Shown here piece by piece: positions 56,201-64,000 of a stretch of 64,000 nt of DNA (the first letter of the stretch is position 1; the number at the start of each line of letters is the position of its first letter). Below the pieces are notes generated by a model. The model was given only the letters and a program-made list of their open reading frames with translations. It did not search any database and was not told where the DNA came from. The position numbers were made by a program, and so were the translations under genes. Origin of the DNA: Datnioides undecimradiatus (Eukaryota > Chordata > Actinopteri > Lobotiformes > Datnioididae); NCBI GenBank assembly GCA_008933995.1, contig WARS01000043.1, forward strand, positions 1,650,501-1,714,500, given 5' to 3'.

Positions 56201-59200
56201 GAAATGCGCGGAGACAAGAAGAGGAGATTCTTTGTTAATATTTGATTAAACTGTAGCTACCAGGCTGCCGTACATTTCCCCGTTGCAGGATCTTTTTATC
56301 ATTAATTGTGTAAGAATTGCATAGCCTTGATGTTCACTGTATGTCCAGAGATCTGGGGAGGAATTTGGCCCCAGAACATGGCGGATTTTCAACACCCATT
56401 ATCAGGGAGTGTTTGCAGACATTGCATAGAGCATTAGCAAACACTCTCACAACTCTCAGATGCATTTCATGAAAAGTCTGTTCATTTAGACAATAGCTGG
56501 GTCCCGTTGCGGGGACTAGATCATCCAAAGTCTGCATTTCTAGACCGGAGACATCACAGCAGCTCGATAAGGCCCGTCCCATTTCAAGGCGGCCTTCTGC
56601 TGAGTCGATTTTGAGCACGCAGTCGTGACCGAGCTGACTCATATTTACTATTTAAGGCGGTGCTCAGTCAGCGGTCAATATTTTGCTTTATTTACACCGC
56701 TGAAATATCCACTGGATGGTGAAAGTAAAACGGGGTAAAGCCACGATTAAACAGCTTCAATGTTAGCCAGTGGGCAAACGATCACACATCACACTGAATT
56801 TCATAATGAGCTGTATTCAATGTCAAGGCCAATACTCATTTTAGGAGTAACACTTAATGTTTGGTCCACATCTAATCTTTAAGGTCAGTTTAAGCCAAAA
56901 TGCTCCGAGATCATTTTCGTCACGAGCACAAGAATCAGAGGCTGAATCAGATATCAGTTAAAGCTCTTTTTAAATCAACCACTTTTTCCGTGGTGAGACC
57001 ACGAATGTGAGCGTGAGGCAAATGAATCTGCACCACGCACACACACCCCCTCACATCCTCACGTCCTTCACATAATCACAGCCGAAGATCATCTGCAACT
57101 GTCTGTGAGCTCGTTTCCCTCGGCAACCGCTTGGAGGAACGCAGCTGGTGATCAAAGTCGAGCCCGCCCGTTAGGACCAGACCGGGCGTTTGTGAATAAA
57201 AATGTTACCACAGGACATAAAGTGAGTGGATAAAAATTTAAGCCATCAAGAGTGAGTTTTTAAAACGCCAGACAGAGGCTGAGTTAGTTTAAGAGACTGG
57301 CAGGGGAGACGCACATTTGGCACCTAATGTTGTCTTTGGTCTCCCTTCAAAGTACATGTTGCCCACCATTATGTTTCAGAAACGGTGGTATGTTCAAACA
57401 TTGTTCTTTCTTCCTTAAAAGGAGACGGGCCGGTCTGTGTTTACAAGGTTATGTGATGGGAGAGTTTATTTTAGCTTCACTCGGGACTTAATTTGAAATA
57501 CTTGTCCACGCTGTTAACAGAGTAGAGGAGAAACAGAGAGGCCGACTTATTCAGAGCTCTCCTCCGGTGCAAGTCTCATTCAATAAAACTGGATATTTAA
57601 GGTCTGCCTTTAAGGTATATTTTGTGCAGCGTGCTCCACCGATTTAAGCGAAGACAAACATTTGCTTCAGATTAGCACCGCGCTGATGCTATCGGCCCTG
57701 AACGCACTGATTTTGGGTGTTCACTGGTACGTCGTATAATTATGAGAGATGCTGTGTTGAGATTTTCCAGAAGCCGAATGACTGGAAAGTCTGCAGGAGA
57801 GAGGACGCCCCGTGTCATCAAGCGAGGCTGGTTTCCTAAATTTGTACACCTTCGCTACTAGAACGTAAACTGACCCCGTCCGTTGTGTTTTTTTTTTTTT
57901 TTTTTTCCCTTTTTTCCCCAGCGACCACATCAGTCAAGTAGATTTTTAAGAACTGGCTCAGCAGCGGCTCGACATGAATGGGACCTTTAGAGGAGCGCTG
58001 ACTGGGACCTGTGTTGCGCCTCACATGTGGTCTGTGACCCTCATTTCAAACGGTGTCGAAAAAAGAAAACAGGATGCGTAAACCATTCGACTCGGCCCAT
58101 TTGTGCGTGTGACTAAAAGTGAGGCAATGGGGCAAGTCCGGGCTTGTAGAAAAGAAAATAATTCACTGATGGTCAGAGTCTCCGGTGCCTGCCACGCCAG
58201 ATCCCCGATCAGATGCAAGGCTCTTGAAATGCAAAAAGCAAACTTAAAACACAGTCCTATAAATACTCTGAACTTTTCCTGTGAAACCAGCATTTTCACT
58301 GACAAGTTATACACGTCAAACAAATCCTCTGAACTGAACTGGACATCGTGTGAACCTTTTGTTTTGTAATTTTTCACTTTAGATCTCAGCCAAGATTGGC
58401 TCTCGTAACCTTCTTTATGCTTTGTAATATCACTTGTATCACTTGCATTTGGCATATCGTTCCTTCTCCGACATATCTGTTTACTACATGACAAAAGATG
58501 CAAGAGGCGTGCACGCTGGCACGCATGGGCAAAACAGCTAAAGATTCTCTTATGCATCTCTAAAATAACACCAAGTTTACACAGGGATACCGTGTCACCC
58601 TTTCACCCTCAGGAAGAAACATAAAGTGGCATTAGAAACCATCAATCTCTGTCGGCGTGTGACAGAGAACCCTTGTGTTTGGTTAATACTCTGATGTGAA
58701 CGCTAACATGGAGCAGCAGTGAGCTCTCTCCCTGAGGATCGTGTCCTAACTGGCTGAGTAAAGAAGGCAGTCGCTGTGGCTCCCCAACAACAAAACTGGG
58801 ACCGTGTCCGGGCAGAGTGTGTAGTTACGGCGGCGTGACAGTTGTCTTGTCTGAACTAAGTCTATAAATCACAGAAAAAAACATAATAAAAATTAATATA
58901 ATAAACGCAGACTCAGCATTTTATGTTTGTCATCAGTCTTTTGAGGTAAATCTTTGGGTTTTGTGCTTGTAAATATGTTTTTCATTAGCTCCAATAGATT
59001 ATCTGTTTGAAAAAGCCCCCCAAAACATTATTTCTGGAAATGCTGAACAGCATTTTGAATTTATCTAGAGGATGCTGAGGTGCAGTGATTACTAACAGCC
59101 CTGTAAAACAAGTGTGAGACCAGAAAAATGTAATAATTTGTAGTTTAACTTAAACTTAAGTTGGTCAGTTTATCTTTCTAAAACTGTATTTAATGTCTTA

Positions 59201-62200
59201 TACTTTCATGGAGATGAATACATCTCTTTATTTGCACAAGGGCTTCTTGAATTTAAGCCGGTAACCCTGGTTCTGTGACATTAACATAAGAAATTAGACT
59301 TATACCTCTGCAATTAACCTCAAAACATCCACGCGATCTGTACCGTTTTGAATAAAATCAACTAATCCCTCAGTACTGTTCTAATTTCAGCAGAGCGTGC
59401 AGCAATTATGAGACCAAACACAAAGCAAAAGGCAATTTCGTGCTTTACAGACAATATGAATCCTTTATTTGAGGCACATCATTTGGGTTCATTTAACAGC
59501 AAAACTCAAAACATAGCAGCACAACGCATGTGCACGTATTAAAATGAAATGAATGAGGGAAACACTAATCATCTTCATGTACGCCCTAAAGTGTCAAGTA
59601 GAGTCTACTAAGATATCTGTCAGCGTCAGAGGGGTGCTGGTATCCTGGTCCCCCGGCAGCTACAGGGAGCTCCAAATGAAAGATTACCCTCAGACCCCAG
59701 AAAGACCATGTGACCTTTACCATCACCTAGGGTCACACAGAGCATGCACGTGTCACCCATGTGCCTGTAACACCTGCTGTGACATCTCAAACGTTACGTG
59801 AGTTCATTTCAGAGATACCGGTCCCTAATTTATAATGAATATTAAGTAAGGATCATGTATCTGTCTCCTTTGCAGCCCCAGACATTGAGACTGGTTGAAC
59901 TTATTACATACATACATATGTATTTGATTAATTATAGATGTTCATCTGCACATCTATATTTCTGAATGTTCAGACATGAGGGGCTCTTTCACTGAAGGTG
60001 TTCTGAATTATCGGTACATAAAACTAGCATTGCCCCAGTTTCAGTAAGTCATGTCAGTGAGCTGGCATTCACATTACTATCTTAATCTTAGAACTTATCT
60101 TATCATATCAAACCCCAACCATAATCATTATATTAATTACAACTGTGATTTCTCTATTACTGCATACCAAAGGTCTGCTGATCTGCTGTGGCTTATGCAA
60201 AGCTGATTCTGACAATGTCACCTTAATTATCTTGTGTGAAACCTTACACCTCCCTTTCAGTGATTCATACTTACTCACCGAAACCGATAAAACCCCTTTT
60301 CATCACTTAATGCCTTCAAAAACCCTTTTCTCTTTTTCGCAGTAATGCCATTAGCTAACCTTGTCTTGCAGTGAACATGCAAAACTGTTTTATCTAATTT
60401 GTGCCATCTTCACATATGCACATATTGTATGTGTCCGTTCTGGAGCCCAAACATTTTTAGTTATTATATTTCTTTTATTCTGTGGATTAAAAAAAACCCC
60501 AAACCTTTATTTATGCTCTTTAGAATATTAAAATACCACAACAAAGACTAAAAAAAGACAGAGCTTCCTTCTTCTTAGTTTGGATTCATCATTAGAGACC
60601 GTCAAAGTGTTCCTCCAGGGTTAGAAAAACACACTGCCAATTAACTGGATGACACAGGAATCGGTGACTTTCGACCTTGCTCTCCATTAAGGATGCATTT
60701 CCTCCATAGCCGTCGGCGGGGTTGGATGTTTGTGAGTAATAGCATCAACTGTGAGAGGCTTGTCAGAGCTCATCAGCCCCAAACCTCGGTATATCTGCAA
60801 CACTGCCACCACGTTTTGTGTGTGTATCGTTGGAGATATGCGATGACATGAATGCAGCTCGCACACTGGCCCAGATGTGCTCAGGGGATAAAGCAGAGCG
60901 CTCGGTCTGATGACATTAGCTAAGTGATTTGAAAGTGACTTGAGAAGAGGGAGGCTGAGAAGTTTGCCGGACTCAAATACAATTTACACCTGATGAATCT
61001 GGCTTAGAAATTATTCATTGTTGCTACAGAATCAAAATGTTGAACTTTCTGCTTGTCTAAGTTGCAGTTTCTCAGTTTGGTAGAAGTGATGTATATCCTG
61101 TACACTTGCAGATTTGATTTATGGCAGGATGTTTAATGTATAGAGTGGTATAAAGTTCAGAGTCAATGCAAAAACCTTTCATCTTGGTGTGGTAACGTGG
61201 AGTGGTTAAACGTTAGACGTAATGAGGAGATGAAGGCTGAAATGGGAGACATCTGTCAAATGACTCAACCTAAAGTATATTTAACATAGAGCTCTACTCT
61301 GCTGCGCTGCTTTGTAAATGATTTCCTGACCCATGATTAATACTACACTAAAGTCGAGGACCTTGCATTCCCAGCAACAACAGCCGGTTCTCCAAAAACC
61401 GCTACTGCAGCACCCTATAATTATCAAAACATAACATGCACCCGTCAATTTGGCCTTTCCATCCATATACCGTGAACCAATTAGGGATGCTGGAGATGTC
61501 ATCTGGATGGGGCTGCCATATTTTCCCCATCAGTCAGTGCTCAAAGACCCAGCAGAGTTATAAACGACCTCAAGTTGCGATCGATTCCCAGACTGCATGT
61601 CGAAATTTATAGTCAGTTGCCAGTTACAGGAGATGGATGGTTGCAAATGTGAGTGCTCTGTAAAGGCTGCAGTGAATCTTCCAAGACTTCCTCTTGTAGA
61701 TTCAATAATATGGCTGGAAGGAAAATAGGACAGGACTGTAACACCTGCCTTTTTCGGATCATATCTACTTTTTGTTTTGCAGCACAGGTGATGCGGTTTA
61801 AAACGGAATATGTCTTTTGAGTTTATTTGCAGAATTACTTTGACATTTGCAAACACAGCTGTTCACTTTTTTTCACCTGATAAGCTTTTATACATGTGCT
61901 TTATTGTTCCTACAACGGTCTTGCTTTGCAACTCTGCGTCATTAGCATTCCACATACAAGCAAAGTTAGCTGTGCGCTGGCAGCAAGGTGTGACCGATGC
62001 TTTTACTGAGGGCACGGAGAACTTCAGGGTAACCATCGGAGAAAAGATATGACAACATAAAAATGTCACTGTATCCCGTGATTGTTGGGTGCATTGGAAT
62101 TAAAATGTCAGGTTTCCTGTAAAGGTAAGTTGGGATTCATAAGGTGGCACGTATGCACTGAGCAACAGTGCAGTCTAAGAATAGTTGTCGGTGTTGGGAA

Positions 62201-62514
62201 ATGACAGAGATAGGTGAAAACTGCAAGGCCACAGTTGCTGCAGCTATCGGCTAAAATGCTGGTGGTGGAGATATGAGACGGGGCTCGAGGGTTTTTAAGC
62301 CCGTGGGAACAGACAAGTATGACAGATGGAGTTTATTCTCAGTATTCTGCAAAACAAGCAAAAAGAAAACAAGCGAGCAGACATCTGAACTCGAACAGAA
62401 CGGGAGATGCAATCCTTATGTCTTTTTGCCAGTTTCATTTCAAAAATCACTAAAGACTCTTATGGCAAGAGTGCGTGATGTCATTCCACTGTAGACAAAA
62501 TGTAGACAGAGTGA
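53236..62514. other. Gene-free stretch
   Basis: No exon recognised on either strand. T-runs at about 55395-55412 and 57888-57906, and a C/A run at 56099-56117. The longest frame in the window (178 codons, minus, 58021-58557) lies here without recognisable domains. A non-repetitive block at about 54700-55330 may be conserved non-coding DNA. Confidence 0.5.
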
Positions 62515-62970
62515 ATGGGGGACTTAAAGGAACAGCTTTCGGGGTATACACTGATTCATTTTCTTGCAGAGTCTTTCAGAAGCTCTGTCCCATTCTCCAC
62601 AACCACAAGCTAGTGGGCTTAGCTCAGCACAACGGCTGGAAACAGGAGTTCAAATGAAACCAATTACCTACTACCAGATCTAAAGCCCCCAAATCAACAC
62701 ATCCTAATAGTTTCATTTGTACAAAGAATAATGTCTAAAAATGACACTGTGTGTTTATTTTGACAGGTTAACTGCATGACTATTTCTTGGGCTTGTGCAG
62801 TGCCTTCCTAGAGTCTTGTCATCTCTGTGCGGTTTTCCAGAAACCCAGCAGAGACCTGCAACCGTTAATTAGTTGTAAATTAGTTAATTAGCGAGCTGAT
62901 AGAAATTCTGCAGTAAGCAGATTTTGTTACCTTGGGACAGGGCTAAGCTAGCTGTTTCCTCCTCTTTTAG
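62515..62970. repeat. Fish interspersed element ('GGAACAGTTTGACATTTTGG' family)
   Basis: CTTAAAGGAACAGCTTTCGG, CACTGATTCATTTTCTTGCA, GGCTTAGCTCAGCACAACGG with CTGGAAACAGG, TTCATTTGTACAAAGA, GACTATTTCTTGGGCTTGTG, and at the far end TTTTGTTACCTTGGGACAG with GCTAAGCTAGCTGTTTCC. The order matches a known abundant percomorph element. The distal part lies inverted relative to the body, giving partial foldback potential. Confidence 0.7.
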
Positions 62971-64000
62971 ACAATTCACTGTAATAATTATTGAAAACAA
63001 ACAGGTACGAGCATAGTATTAATTTTACTATCTCACACAGAGGGTGTAATATACTTTTCCATGTGCCAAAACATTTCTTTAAATTAATCAACCGACTAAA
63101 TAACTAAACTAAATTTAAATGATGGTCACTGGGGTCACTCTGTATTGTGCGATATAACAGTTGTTGAGGAGGCGAAGCAACCGTTTCCATTTTGGGTGCC
63201 GTTTTGACACAGCAGCCAGTTCAAGCTGGTATTTTCCTGACCTTGGAGCACACTTTGCCTGTTTATTTGGGACACTGATGCTCAGCACAGAGCATACGGT
63301 GCACAGGTGGGAGAAGAGGAGCAAACATGTGGGAGGTTCATTTAAATTGAGCGTTGGTTTTTGGCATTTTGGTGGAATTTGGAAATTTTTTTAAATAAAT
63401 TGATACAAGTTATTCAAACACATCTGTTACCCCTAACTACTTTTTACAGCACCAAGATCAAACCTGCAGCCACCCACTGTGTTTACTTTGGCTACCTTGT
63501 CACATGCAAATGACATCAGACTACTACAGAACACCACAGATTTATGTTTTACAGGTATTCTGTACATTATGTATGCGATGCTGAATTACTGGGGTTCATT
63601 AGTTCTGTGCACCCAGACAGCATCTTCTGAAGAAGTGTCCTTCCATTTGCTGAGCTACTGATGTCGTGCTTCTGTGATTGTCAGTGGCAGACATAAAGCC
63701 AGTGTTGTGAGTGGCTCACAGTATATCAATCAACCCTTTTGCACTCTCCCCCTGCTGCACATACATGGACCAAAATAGCAGGTCCTGTTGGAGGCACTCA
63801 CACAGCCTCTATTGCTGTTTTCATAGGTTTACCAAGCATATTATCCATAACCATTCTATACTGATGAATTCAAATTGATTTGTATGTGCAGTTAGGGAAC
63901 CAGATAACAAAAATAAATGAACTTCACACTTTCCAATGACTGAAAAATGTCAGGGACATTACACACTGTGAAGTGCCACACTGCATTTGGATTTATTATT
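62971..64000. other. Gene-free right end
   Basis: Nothing recognisable beyond short T- and A-rich tracts. Confidence 0.45.

Noticed and set aside
59553..59801. Plus-strand ORF ending in a Cys/His-rich stretch (ACTCHPCACNTCC), considered as a zinc finger or cystine-rich exon
   Set aside because: Spacing fits no known zinc-finger or VEGF C-terminal repeat pattern, and there are no splice sites in frame around it.
1..64000. tRNA, snRNA, microRNA, CRISPR or bacterial mobile systems
   Set aside because: No A/B-box pairs with cloverleaf, no snRNA signatures and no regularly spaced repeats seen; the genome type is vertebrate.

Overview
The window looks like nuclear DNA of a ray-finned fish, most likely a percomorph teleost. 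It has two spliced vertebrate genes with GT-AG introns of about 0.2-3 kb, many microsatellites and homopolymer tracts, and many copies of short interspersed elements that I recognise as common in spiny-rayed fish genomes (foldback and hAT-like MITEs, CR1/L2-type LINE tails, a TTAA-flanked piggyBac-like MITE). There are no prokaryotic gene features, CRISPR arrays or operons. Nearly all open frames of 60-180 codons are noise or antisense shadows of exons.

Layout. 1-10.5 kb: gene-free flank with a LINE tail, a broken MITE and other repeats. 10.7-24.0 kb, plus strand: aga, lysosomal aspartylglucosaminidase, with nine coding exons encoding 338 residues and every splice phase closing. 24.05-33.6 kb, minus strand: neil3, a DNA glycosylase of the Fpg/Nei family, with ten coding exons encoding 582 residues and again all phases closing. 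The two genes are convergent and their poly(A) signals lie only about 55 bp apart. 33.8-64 kb: about 30 kb with no recognisable gene. It holds repeats, two CTCF-like motifs, one orphan 152-codon ORF that might be a decayed viral-envelope-like fragment, and compositionally complex stretches that could be distal enhancers.

The convergent NEIL3/AGA pair is also found in mammals (human 4q34.3, with VEGFC beyond the NEIL3 5' side across a large desert). The gene-free right arm is therefore most simply read as the beginning of the neil3-vegfc desert; no vegfc exon is visible here. The two genes are not functionally linked: one works in lysosomal glycoprotein breakdown, the other in nuclear DNA repair.

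I found no convincing undescribed biological system. The most checkable oddities are the aga exon 4 splice donor formed by a (GT)n microsatellite, the very tight convergent 3' ends, the N-terminally compact NEIL3 and the orphan ORF near 42.5-43.0 kb. Repeat family assignments come from recalled consensus patterns and have not been verified by a database search.
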